This document shows positions 33,908-42,133 of a DNA stretch of 64,000 bases, one piece after another (position 1 is the first letter of the stretch; each line of letters opens with the position of its first letter). This DNA is from Salinarimonas sp052380005 (GTDB lineage Bacteria > Pseudomonadota > Alphaproteobacteria > Rhizobiales > Beijerinckiaceae). The DNA lies in assembly GCA_052380005.1 (NCBI GenBank), contig JBQTCJ010000021.1; one strand, written 5' to 3'. Under the pieces are notes generated by a model that saw nothing but the letters and a program-made list of their open reading frames with translations, searched no databases and was not told the DNA's origin. The position numbers and the translations under genes are program-made.

Positions 33908-34819
33908 ATGCATATCGTGGTCGTGGACTCGAGCCGGGTCGTCCTGAAGATGGTCGCGGGCCTGCTCGCCCCGAAGGGTCACCAGGTCGAGACCTTCACC
34001 GACAGCCGCGAGGCGCTCGCCTTCGTCACCGACACGCCGAGCGTGGACGCGCTGATCACCAGCCTGGAGACCCGCCCGATCGGCGGCTTCGAGCTGTGCT
34101 GGTCGGCCCGCCTGCTCGCCGAGGACCGCCGGCCCCTCTACATCATCGCGATGTCGTCGACCGACAACGCGCGCAACCTCTCCGAAGCGCTCGATTCGGG
34201 CGCGGACGACTTCCTCTCCAAGCCCCCTGTGGCGGAGGAGCTGAACGCGCGCCTGCGCGCCGCCCAGCGCCTCACCACGCTCCAGCGCGAGCTGATCCGG
34301 CTGGCCGAGACCGATTCGCTCACCGGCCTGCTCAACCGCGGCGCCTTCATCCACCGCCTCGGCGAGGCCGCGCGCCGGCACGGGCCGCAGGGGCGGCTGG
34401 CGCTGATCGGCATCGATCTCGATCACTTCAAGAAGATCAACGACGGCCACGGCCACGCGGTGGGCGACGCCGCCATCCGCGCCGCCGGCGAGGTGCTCGC
34501 CGCGGTGGCCCGCGACCACAAGGGCTTCGCCGGCCGCGTCGGCGGCGAGGAATACGCGCTCGCGCTCCCCGGCATGCGCGGCATGGAGGCCTCCGACGTC
34601 GCCAACACCCTGCGCGGCAAGATCTCCGAGATCCGCGTGCGCGGCCGCTCCGGCCCGGTGAAGTTCACCGCGAGCCTCGGCGTCGGCGAATGGTCCGACG
34701 GCGAGACGGTCGAGGGCCTGATGAAGCGCGCCGACCTCGCCCTGTTCGACGCCAAGGCCAACGGCCGCGACCGCGTTATGACGGCGTTCTCGGACGTGTA
34801 CGTGTCGCGGGTGGGGTGA
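33908..34819 (+). CDS. Diguanylate cyclase with degenerate receiver domain
   Basis: 303-aa cytosolic protein: receiver-like domain (about 1-115) then GGDEF domain (about 135-300). The cyclase motif is GRVGGEEYAL with FKKINDGHGHAVGDAAI, so c-di-GMP synthesis is expected. No RxxD inhibitory site is seen before GGEEY. In the receiver the position of the phospho-acceptor Asp reads Ser52 (DALITSLETRPIGGFEL), though the conserved Lys in LSKPP remains, so control by phosphorylation is unlikely. ATG 33908 preferred to TTG 33896. A CtrA-like box lies upstream. It converges with the next gene, 4 bp apart. Confidence 0.88.
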   Translation: MHIVVVDSSRVVLKMVAGLLAPKGHQVETFTDSREALAFVTDTPSVDALITSLETRPIGGFELCWSARLLAEDRRPLYIIAMSSTDNARNLSEALDSGADDFLSKPPVAEELNARLRAAQRLTTLQRELIRLAETDSLTGLLNRGAFIHRLGEAARRHGPQGRLALIGIDLDHFKKINDGHGHAVGDAAIRAAGEVLAAVARDHKGFAGRVGGEEYALALPGMRGMEASDVANTLRGKISEIRVRGRSGPVKFTASLGVGEWSDGETVEGLMKRADLALFDAKANGRDRVMTAFSDVYVSRVG

Positions 34820-34823
34820 GGGG

Positions 34824-36419
34824 TCAGCGGGCAGGAGGAGAGGCTTCGTCTTCCGGGGGAGACGTCTTGGCGAGACGGCTGGCGAAGTAGAGGGCCTTCT
34901 GCTCCTCGGTGGCGAGGTAGGACTCGACGTCGCTGCCCACGATCGGTTCCGGATCGCCCTTCGCCCATTGCTGGGCACGGCCGTCGCTGCCTTTTCGTTT
35001 CTGCTTCTCGAAGAAGTCGCGATAGCGGAACGGCGCGATGCCGATGAAGGGCTCGAAGCGTACACGTCCATCGTCACAGTCCGCGGCTGAGGGCGCCGCA
35101 GGTCGACCGAGCACGATCTCGTCGGGATAGAGCTCTGCTGCGTAGCTCTTCGGATAGGGCTCGATATAAACGACGCGCCTGATCCCCGCGGCGATGATGT
35201 GCTTGGCGCAGAGGTGGCATGGAAAGGTCGTGCAGAACAGCGTGGCGTCCTTGAGCGAGATGCCGAGGCGGGCGGCATCGGTGATGGCGTTCATCTCCGC
35301 ATGGATGATGCGGCCGTACTCGATCATGTCCATCAAGAGGAGCTGCTTGCCGAGGTCGATCCCTCGCTCGTCCGAGATGCGCTTCAGCAGTGCCCGAGAG
35401 TCGATACCCGTGTAGGTCTCTGCGACGACGCCAACCTTCGCGAGGTGGTGGAGCGCGTCCGTGAGGAGCTTGTGCTTGAACTCCTCGTTCGTGTCGGCTC
35501 CGCGGATGTACTCCCGCGACTCGGGCTCGTCCCCGTCCCAGTAGGTGCCGCCGCGGGGGCTCGGGACCTCGTTCGTGCCGAGCACCTTCACCTCCCCGTC
35601 GATGGAGAAGACCGCCGCGCCGACCTGCCGCGAGAGGTCGAGCGAGCGCAGGGCGGCCGACTTCGCCAGGTACATGCCGTGCTCGTCGCGGGAGGGCGAG
35701 GCGAAATTGTAGCCGAAGACGAGGCGGACGAGGCGCTCGACCGTCGCCTTGAGGTTTCCTGTTCGGTCGCCGTCTATGAAGACGTCGGCCAAGGGGAAAA
35801 CGTCGCGCAGCCGCTGGCCATGCTCCACGGAGGCTTCGAACTCGTCCCGCTCGAGAAGCTTCAGGGCGCATACTTCGAAACGGTGGCCGCGCGTGGCGGC
35901 CGCGTCCTCGTCCCTCATGCGCTCGATGAGGCGCGTGCGACGCCGTGCCGTATCCGAGTGCACGGATATCTGCAGGACGCGCTTACCATAAACCTCCCTC
36001 AGCAAAGCGATTTCCTCGGGGCGCTTGAGTTGCCTGAGGATGTAGGCGACGCTTGGCGCGGGTTTCTTGGCGGAGCCCGTCTTCTTCTCTCGTTCGGAGC
36101 GGATCATCGTGAGCGCCGCATAGGCCATCGCGGCGTTCTCCTCGGTGCGCTTGCGCAACGCGTTGGCTCGCCTGATCAGGCGCAGAATCCGCTTCGCATA
36201 GCCCTCCGTCTTGGTCGGTGGCCCATCAACCTCAGTGAGGAAGTCGGTGAGATGAATCTGGATCGCGTCGTAGCCGACGCGTTTCAGCTGCTCCGCCAGT
36301 TCGGCCTGAACGGCTTCCTGGTCGGAGCCCACCGGCGCACAGAGGCAGAAAACCAGCTCCGGCCCACCCTTCGCTTCGCTGCTCGGCATCGGTGTCGCTT
36401 CGTTCCGAGATTGGCACAT
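34824..36419 (-). CDS. Anti-phage dCTP deaminase (AvcD/DCD-like)
   Basis: 531-aa two-domain protein. The N-terminal half resembles a P-loop kinase fold with a degenerate loop (LVFCLCAPVGSDQEAV, residues 22-37). The C-terminal half is a zinc deoxycytidylate deaminase: HAEMNA (His373, Glu375) and PCHLC (Cys401, Cys404). This layout is that of the AvcD/DCD defence proteins, which deplete dCTP/dCMP during phage infection. ATG 36419 is the outermost start; ATG 36389 (MPSSEAK) is equally plausible. Codon use is looser than in neighbours, suggesting transfer. A plain dCMP deaminase would lack the N-terminal half. Confidence 0.83.
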   Translation of the reverse strand: MCQSRNEATPMPSSEAKGGPELVFCLCAPVGSDQEAVQAELAEQLKRVGYDAIQIHLTDFLTEVDGPPTKTEGYAKRILRLIRRANALRKRTEENAAMAYAALTMIRSEREKKTGSAKKPAPSVAYILRQLKRPEEIALLREVYGKRVLQISVHSDTARRRTRLIERMRDEDAAATRGHRFEVCALKLLERDEFEASVEHGQRLRDVFPLADVFIDGDRTGNLKATVERLVRLVFGYNFASPSRDEHGMYLAKSAALRSLDLSRQVGAAVFSIDGEVKVLGTNEVPSPRGGTYWDGDEPESREYIRGADTNEEFKHKLLTDALHHLAKVGVVAETYTGIDSRALLKRISDERGIDLGKQLLLMDMIEYGRIIHAEMNAITDAARLGISLKDATLFCTTFPCHLCAKHIIAAGIRRVVYIEPYPKSYAAELYPDEIVLGRPAAPSAADCDDGRVRFEPFIGIAPFRYRDFFEKQKRKGSDGRAQQWAKGDPEPIVGSDVESYLATEEQKALYFASRLAKTSPPEDEASPPAR

Positions 36420-36493
36420 TCCCGACTGCCGGGCGTTGATGAATCTGCTAACCTGATTCGCGTATGAAAAGACAGATGCGACGGGAGGTCGAG

Positions 36494-36715
36494 ATGGCGG
36501 AACGTGCGAGCTACGAACGCGGATGGTTCGCCGACCAGATGCTGGCGCTCGTCGATGCGGAGCCGTCTTTCGTGTCGTCGCTCGAGAAGCAGATCGACCG
36601 ACCCGCGATCCGTGCCTATGCCATGCGCCTCAAGGCGCAGGCGGAAGCCGAGAAGCGAGCGGCCGCGGAGCCCGCCGGGAACGGCTCCGGCCGCGACGGG
36701 CCCGCCGCAGGCTGA
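36494..36715 (+). CDS. Small hypothetical protein
   Basis: 73-aa protein, not recognised. It begins MAERASYERGWFADQMLALVD, has a middle helix (SFVSSLEKQIDRPAIRAYAMRLKAQAEAEKRA) and a Gly/Pro-rich end. ATG 36494 is preferred to 36464 because GGAGG sits 5 bases upstream. It is divergent from the anti-phage deaminase across about 75 bp and could be a partner or simply a neighbour. Confidence 0.55.
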   Translation: MAERASYERGWFADQMLALVDAEPSFVSSLEKQIDRPAIRAYAMRLKAQAEAEKRAAAEPAGNGSGRDGPAAG

Positions 36716-36831
36716 GCCCGGTCGCCTCCTCGCCTCTCTCCCCTTGCCCCCCGCCCCGCCCCGGTGTGAACTCCCTCCCGAACGCTAGGCACCTGCGCAG
36801 AGCACTGCGCCACGCTCCCGGGAGGACCACC

Positions 36832-37809
36832 ATGCGCGCCATCGTCGTCGAGAAGGCCGAGACCGGCACGACCGCCGCCCTGACGGACTTTCCCGAGAGC
36901 GAGCTGATGGAGGGGGACGTCACCCTGCGCGTCTCCCACTCCACCGTGAACTACAAGGACGGGCTCGCCCTGACCGGGCGCATGCCCGTCGTGCGGCGCT
37001 TCCCCATGATCGGCGGCATCGACGCGGCGGGGGTGGTCGAGACCTCGACGCATCCGGATTGGAAGCCCGGCGACGCGGCGATCCTCACTGGATGGGGCGT
37101 CGGCGAGACGCATCTGGGGGGCTACGCCGAGAAGGTGCGCGTGCCCGGAGGCTGGCTCGTGCCGCTCCCCGCGGGGATGGACGCCGCGCGCGCCATGGCG
37201 CTCGGCACCGCCGGCCTCACCGCCGCTCTGTGCGTGCTCGCGCTCGAGCGCCACGGCCTGACGCCGGAGGCCGGCCCGGCGCTGGTGACGGGCGCCGCCG
37301 GCGGCGTCGGCTCGGTGGCGGTGGCGCTGCTGGCGAAGGCCGGCTGGCGGGTGATCGCCGCGACCGGCCGGCCGGAGGAGGCGGCCTACCTCGAGGGGCT
37401 CGGCGCCGCCGAGATCGTGGCGCGCGCCGAGCTGACGGGGCCGGTCAAGCCGCTCGCCAAGGCGCGCTGGGCGGCGGGCGTCGATACGGTCGGCGGCGCG
37501 ATGCTCGCCAACGCCCTCTCGATGACGCAGCCCGACGGCGCGATCGCCGCCTGCGGCAATGCCGGCGGCATGGACCTGCCGACCTCGGTCGCGCCCTTCA
37601 TCCTGCGCGGCGTGGCGCTCCTCGGCGTCAACTCCGTCCCCGCCCCCATCCCCCTGCGCCGCGCCGCCTGGGACCGCCTCGCCCGCGACGTCGATCCTGC
37701 GATCCTCGACGCCATGACGACGACGATTCCGCTCGAGGACGTGATCGCCACGGCCGACGAGATCCTCGCCGGGCGGGTGCGCGGGCGGATCGTGGTGGAG
37801 GTGGGGTGA
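36832..37809 (+). CDS. acuI: AcuI/YhdH-type quinone-like oxidoreductase
   Basis: 325-aa zinc-independent medium-chain dehydrogenase/reductase. Marks of the YhdH/AcuI family are VNYKDGLALTG, PMIGGIDAAGVVE, GWGVGETHLGGYAE, the NADP loop VTGAAGGVGSVAVALL and the C-terminal VLAGRVRGRIVVEV. AcuI reduces the toxic acryloyl-CoA to propionyl-CoA with NADPH, in DMSP or 3-hydroxypropionate metabolism. ATG 36832 follows GGAGG at 6 bases. Upstream, 36716-36831 holds only GC-rich repeats. It converges with the SLOG gene, 6 bp apart. Confidence 0.87.
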   Translation: MRAIVVEKAETGTTAALTDFPESELMEGDVTLRVSHSTVNYKDGLALTGRMPVVRRFPMIGGIDAAGVVETSTHPDWKPGDAAILTGWGVGETHLGGYAEKVRVPGGWLVPLPAGMDAARAMALGTAGLTAALCVLALERHGLTPEAGPALVTGAAGGVGSVAVALLAKAGWRVIAATGRPEEAAYLEGLGAAEIVARAELTGPVKPLAKARWAAGVDTVGGAMLANALSMTQPDGAIAACGNAGGMDLPTSVAPFILRGVALLGVNSVPAPIPLRRAAWDRLARDVDPAILDAMTTTIPLEDVIATADEILAGRVRGRIVVEVG

Positions 37810-37815
37810 GGCGGC

Positions 37816-40071
37816 TCAGCCGGCGACCGGGGTGAGCGGGCGCTCGCGGCGCGTCTTCAGCCAGGCCTCGTTCTCGAGGAGCGCGATCCGGCCGAGCTCG
37901 TGCACGATGGCGCGCGCCTCGTCCTCGCGCTCGGGCCGGGGGCGATTCGAGCCTTCGTCCCAGATCGCCGCGAGCGCCTCCTCGGCGCGGTGGAAGGCGC
38001 GGTAGGCGTCGCGATAGGCGAGCGCCTCCGCCTCCCAGCCGAGCTTCTCGGCGAGATAGCGCCAGGCGCCGGCGACGGCGTTGAGCAGGACGACGAGGAC
38101 GATGGCGGCGTACTTGGCCGCGGTGGAGGCGGACAGGTCGGCGAAGCCGGCATCGACGAGGGCGTGCCCGAGCCCGGCGGCGGCGAGTCCCAGCGCGGCG
38201 GCCGCCGGCAGCGCGAAGGCGAGCGAGACGAGGACGGGCCACACGCCCCGGAAACGCGGCGAGACGACGTCGCGGACGGTCGCGACCACGGCGGCGGCGG
38301 TGATGCCCCCGACGAGGCTCCACCAGCCGAGGAGCATGCCCGATGCTTCGAACGGCTTCTTGACCCCGGGGACGCCGAGCCAGACGAGGAGCAGCGCCGC
38401 CAGCACGCCCGACGTCACGACGAGGAACCAGCTCTGGCGCTCGGCGCGCGCGGCGTGCGTCTCGCGGTCCTCCGCGTTGCGCTCGAAGTACCAGATCTGG
38501 CTGCCGATCCAGTCCTTCGGAGGCTTCTCCAGCGTCCCGAGCTTCGCGCGCGGCGTCCCGCCGCCTTCACGCACCCGGCTCCATTCCGCATCGGCGGGCG
38601 GCGTCCGCATCGCCTCGGCGGTCGTGCGACTCAGCCAGATCCAGGTCAGGATGCCGGTGACCCCGTCGCGGATACGGGCGAGGTCGCGATCGACGCCCTG
38701 GAGATGCTCACGGTCGACGCGCTCGGGCGAGCCCGCGCTCCACCACGCGTTCTGGACGCGCAGCATCTCCGCTACCGCGCGATAGTCCTCCGCGCGGGGC
38801 TGCCAGCGCCGCCGCCCGGCGAGGAGGGCGACCGCGCCGATGGCGAGAAGGAGCACCAGGTATCCGATCAGGACGGATGGATCGCTCGGCCTGAACTTCG
38901 CGAAGGTCTCGTAGACCGCGACTGCGCCGACGAAGAGGAGCGCGAGCGCCCAGAAGGCGCGCTCGGATGGCTTCTTGGCGCCGCGCGATGCGAAGCTCAG
39001 CGTGCTGCGCGCCCGCTCGAGCGCGGCGATCGCGCTCGCGTCCGCGCGCATCGGCGTCGCCCGGCTCGCGACCTCGCGGCCGTACCGGTCGAAGGCGCGC
39101 GCCAGGCGCAGCGACGGATGCCCCGCCTCGACCGTCGGCGGCTGCGGCTTCTCGTGACCGCCCGGCGGAGGCGGCTCGATCGGCCTGAGCGCCGACACCG
39201 GATAGGTGAGCGCCGGCCAGAAGCGACGCCGCTCGGGCCGCCAGTCCTCCGTCGGGTCGATCAGCCAGACGGACCGGCTCGGCGGCGGCAGGACCGGCGA
39301 CCATGCCTGCCGCAGCACGGTGCTGCGTCGCGCGACCGCGCGCCCGGCGGCGTCGGGGAGGCCGTGGCGGCGCGTGGCGACGACGCGGATCGTGCTGCCG
39401 TCCGTCAGCGCGCCGTCCTCGGCGGGTGCGCCGGCGATCCCCTTCGCCCGGCGCGCCATCTCCGTCTCGGCGGCGCCCGGCTCGGTCACCGCGACGAGGA
39501 GCGTCGCGGCCTCCGCGATCCATTGGCCCACCTGCTCGTAATGCGCATGGCGCCCGCTCCGATCGTAGCCGCTCGCGTCTCGCGAGAGCGGGCCGGTCCC
39601 GGCGAGCGGTGGCAGGACGCGCACCAGCACCTCGGGCTCGGGCGTGCGCAGCAGCGCCTCGAAGTCCTCCCGCTGCCGTTCGCACCAGGCGACGAAGGCC
39701 GCGTGCTCCGTCTCGGCGAGACTCGTGGGCGGCGCGAAATCCTCGCGGAAGAGATCGGGCGCGAAGGGCAGGATCGCCGCGACGCGCCACAGCGCTCCTG
39801 TCGCGCGCGCGGCCCGCGCGGCGATCAGGTCCGCGCCCATGGCCGCGCCGGTTAGGAGGAGCTTCGGCGTGTCCGGAAAGTCGCCGTCGAGCCGCGCGAA
39901 GACCGCGGCGAGGCGCGCTTCCACCGTCGCCGCGCGGGCTTGGTTGACCGTGGCCGACGTCCGATCGAAGAAGCGCTGGCCGGTCACGCCGACCAGGAGC
40001 GGCTGCGCCTCGCTCCACAGACGCGCGGCGCTCTCGGCCCCGTAGGCGTCGAGCGGGATGCCGGTGCGCAC
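37816..40071 (-). CDS. SLOG-domain protein with C-terminal membrane region
   Basis: 751-aa protein from GTG 40071. Residues about 24-230 look like a SLOG (nucleotide-sensing Rossmann) domain: LLVGVTGQRFF, LLLTGAAMGADLIAA (74-85), then YDRSGRHAHYEQVGQWIAEAATLLVAVTEPGAAETEMARRA. After a linker come about six membrane segments, the first AFWALALLFVGAVAVYETF and the last AAKYAAIVLVVLLNAVAGAW. Soluble helices with AEDYRAVAEMLRVQNAW and AYRDAYRAFHRAEE recall SLATT-type membrane effectors. SLOG-SLATT pairs are predicted to sense a nucleotide and open the membrane. It lies 10 bp after the pentapeptide gene. Exact family unconfirmed. Confidence 0.72.
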   Translation of the reverse strand: MRTGIPLDAYGAESAARLWSEAQPLLVGVTGQRFFDRTSATVNQARAATVEARLAAVFARLDGDFPDTPKLLLTGAAMGADLIAARAARATGALWRVAAILPFAPDLFREDFAPPTSLAETEHAAFVAWCERQREDFEALLRTPEPEVLVRVLPPLAGTGPLSRDASGYDRSGRHAHYEQVGQWIAEAATLLVAVTEPGAAETEMARRAKGIAGAPAEDGALTDGSTIRVVATRRHGLPDAAGRAVARRSTVLRQAWSPVLPPPSRSVWLIDPTEDWRPERRRFWPALTYPVSALRPIEPPPPGGHEKPQPPTVEAGHPSLRLARAFDRYGREVASRATPMRADASAIAALERARSTLSFASRGAKKPSERAFWALALLFVGAVAVYETFAKFRPSDPSVLIGYLVLLLAIGAVALLAGRRRWQPRAEDYRAVAEMLRVQNAWWSAGSPERVDREHLQGVDRDLARIRDGVTGILTWIWLSRTTAEAMRTPPADAEWSRVREGGGTPRAKLGTLEKPPKDWIGSQIWYFERNAEDRETHAARAERQSWFLVVTSGVLAALLLVWLGVPGVKKPFEASGMLLGWWSLVGGITAAAVVATVRDVVSPRFRGVWPVLVSLAFALPAAAALGLAAAGLGHALVDAGFADLSASTAAKYAAIVLVVLLNAVAGAWRYLAEKLGWEAEALAYRDAYRAFHRAEEALAAIWDEGSNRPRPEREDEARAIVHELGRIALLENEAWLKTRRERPLTPVAG

Positions 40072-40081
40072 GATCCCCGGC

Positions 40082-40993
40082 TCAGCGCCCGCCGAGCCGC
40101 GCCTCGATCTCGGCCAGCATGGCCGCGACCTCGGTGCGCTTGGGCGGGGTCTCGACGTCCTTGAAGACGACGCGCCCCTGGAAGCGGGCGCGGTCGAAGC
40201 TCGCCTCGTCGGCGAAGGCCGCGCCCTCGAACCAGGCGTTGCGGCCGAAGCGGGCGCGGTCGAACCGCGCCGGCCCGCCGAAGCGGGCGGTGTCGAAGCC
40301 CGCGTTGTCGGCGAAGTCGACGTCGGAGAAGTCCGCCCCGTCGGCGTAGGTGACGTTGCCGAGCCCGGCCTCGCCGGCGAAGGAGGCCCCGGAGAAGTCG
40401 ACCGGGCCCGCGAAGGACCCGCCGCGGAACCAGGCGTCCTTGGCGAAGCGCGCGGCGGCGAAGGAGACGCCGGCGCGGAAGGAGACGTCCCGGAACTCGG
40501 CCGAGCGGGCGAAGGCGGCGTCGGCGAAGGTCGCGGGGGCGGAGAACACGGCGCGCTCGAAGGTCGCCTCGCGGCCGAACACCGCACCCGTCGCGTCCAC
40601 GGGACCGTGGAACTGCGCGGCGGACGCCCAGATCCCCATCGGCAGCCGGGCGCCCGCGAGCCGCAGCGCGCCGGGCACCACGGCGCCGCCGAGGTCGATC
40701 GAGAGATCGGCCGCGCCGCCGAGGTCCACCGCCGCCGCGAAGGCGAAGAGCCGCGTCGCCCGCGGGCTATCTGCGAAGGCGGGGGCGAGCTGGAGCATCT
40801 CCATCGCCCACGGGTTCCACCGGCCGATCCCCGCCGCGAGCCGCTCCCGCGCCGCGGCGTCGCGCGCCGCGCCGGCGGCGGCCGGCGGCGCGCCGACGGG
40901 CGTGGCGCAGGCGCTCTCGGCGGCGTCGAGATGGGGCTCGAGCCAGGGGACGAGGCGCAGGAGGGCGGTGCGGGGGGAGCGAGAGAGGAGCAT
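40082..40993 (-). CDS. Pentapeptide-repeat protein
   Basis: 303-aa protein whose residues about 125-280 are a run of some 30 five-residue repeats with a central Phe (AxFxx: ATFERAVFSAPATFADAAFA and onwards), predicted to fold as a right-handed quadrilateral beta-helix. The N-terminal 120 residues are Ala-rich helices, including WNPWAMEMLQLAPAFADSPRATRLFAFA. Starting at ATG 40993, it is the first gene of an operon with the SLOG membrane protein, whose GTG start is 10 bp after its stop. The function is not known; some family members mimic DNA, others join defence or scaffold systems. Confidence 0.82.
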   Translation of the reverse strand: MLLSRSPRTALLRLVPWLEPHLDAAESACATPVGAPPAAAGAARDAAARERLAAGIGRWNPWAMEMLQLAPAFADSPRATRLFAFAAAVDLGGAADLSIDLGGAVVPGALRLAGARLPMGIWASAAQFHGPVDATGAVFGREATFERAVFSAPATFADAAFARSAEFRDVSFRAGVSFAAARFAKDAWFRGGSFAGPVDFSGASFAGEAGLGNVTYADGADFSDVDFADNAGFDTARFGGPARFDRARFGRNAWFEGAAFADEASFDRARFQGRVVFKDVETPPKRTEVAAMLAEIEARLGGR

Positions 40994-41043
40994 GATGCGG
41001 CGTCCCGGGTGAATGCCCGGGATGATAGCGCAACTGCGAGCCG

Positions 41044-41058
41044 TTAAGAAGATGGTAA
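41044..41058. promoter_or_regulatory. CtrA-like box (one mismatch) between divergent genes
   Basis: TTAAGAAGATGGTAA matches TTAA-N7-TTAA at seven of eight positions, in the 106-bp gap between the pentapeptide gene and the SpoU methyltransferase. Low confidence as a true site. Confidence 0.25.
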
Positions 41059-41099
41059 GGGATCCGAATGCGGATTCGGACGACGAGCGAGGGATCGCG

Positions 41100-41681
41100 A
41101 TGGCCGGGACGAGCGGGACCTGGGGCGGGCGCAACGGGGTGACGGGCATCCGCATCCTGCTCGTCGGCGTGCGCTCGCCGATCAACACCGGCATGATCCT
41201 GCGCGTCGCCGAGACCTACGAGGCGGACGTCGCGCTCACCGGCGCCGACGACGTGCTGGACGACCCCGTGCGCCTGCAGACGATCCGTGACTTCTCCTGC
41301 GGGGCGCTCGAGCGGCGCGGCTTCACCCGTCTCGCGGGTCTCGAGGCCGCGCGCGCCTGGATCGGGGAGGGACGGCTCGTCGCCACGACGATCGCGGCCG
41401 ATGCCGTCGAGCTGCCGGCGTTCGCCTTCCGCCCGGGCGACGTGATCGCCTTCGGCTCGGAATACGACGGCCTCGACCCCGCCTTCGCGGCGGCGGCGGA
41501 CGTGGCGCTGACGATCCCTATGCCGGACGTGTTCACGCCCAAGCCGCCGACGGCCAACCCGATCGATCCCGGCCGCACGGCGCCGCCGTCCAACGACGGG
41601 CGGCCCAACCTCAACGTCGCGATGTCGGTGGGGATCGCGTGCTACGCGGCGTATTGCGCGGGGGTGGCGGGGGCCGGCTAG
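41100..41681 (+). CDS. SpoU/TrmH-family RNA 2'-O-methyltransferase
   Basis: 193-aa SPOUT-class enzyme. The knotted SAM site shows ILLVGVRSPINTGMILRVAETYEADVALTG (motif 1), VIAFGSEYDGLDPAF (motif 2) and NLNVAMSVGIACY (motif 3). It would methylate a ribose in tRNA or rRNA; it is longer in the middle than TrmL (about 155 aa). Start ATG 41100 is preceded by GAGGG; the upstream in-frame extension overlaps the promoter region. Its stop overlaps the convergent small gene by 4 bp. Confidence 0.87.
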   Translation: MAGTSGTWGGRNGVTGIRILLVGVRSPINTGMILRVAETYEADVALTGADDVLDDPVRLQTIRDFSCGALERRGFTRLAGLEAARAWIGEGRLVATTIAADAVELPAFAFRPGDVIAFGSEYDGLDPAFAAAADVALTIPMPDVFTPKPPTANPIDPGRTAPPSNDGRPNLNVAMSVGIACYAAYCAGVAGAG

Positions 41682-41920
41682 GCGGCGGGGGTGCCGTTGC
41701 CGCTGCGGCCGGGATCGCGGCGCCGGCGGTCGGCCTCGAAGTCCGCCGGATCGAGATCGAACAGGCGGCAGAGCCGCTCCACGCTCATCACCGGCAGTGC
41801 CACGATCTCGGATCGGTTCGAAGCCGAGGTCGCCTCTCCTCCATCGCCGGCGCTTCGCGTCGGTTCTCGGCCGCTGGGCCGCGACGCCCGATACGCGTCG
41901 AGGCTGATGATCGTCGCCAT
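41678..41920 (-). CDS. Small hypothetical protein (MATIISLDAYRA type)
   Basis: 80-aa protein starting MATIISLDAYRASRPSG and carrying SEIVALPVMSVERLCRLFDLDPADFEADRRRR. Short proteins with this start are frequent in alphaproteobacteria but have no known function. It is convergent with and overlaps the SpoU gene by 4 bp. About 49 bp upstream of its start lies TTAACAAGCGGTTAC (41969-41983), one mismatch from a CtrA box. Confidence 0.5.
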   Translation of the reverse strand: MATIISLDAYRASRPSGREPTRSAGDGGEATSASNRSEIVALPVMSVERLCRLFDLDPADFEADRRRRDPGRSGNGTPAA

Positions 41921-42133
41921 GCGATTCTCCGTGGCACCGGTGCCGTCGGCAGAATCGCGTGCCGCACGTTAACAAGCGGTTACCGAACCGTCGAATGCGA
42001 GAGGCGATTCCGGATCGGCGCGCTTCGTCAACGCATCCGGGGTTGCTTCACTGATGGAAGTATGAATATGGTTAACGAAATGTAGGGTGCGTCGCGTCTC
42101 CTGGTTCGGCAGCGTGCGGGGGGTCGTTTCGCC

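Noticed and set aside
41639..42085. Plus-strand frame crossing the small MATIISLDAYRA gene and the gap beyond
   Set aside because: It opposes a better-supported small gene and shows no codon bias or motif.
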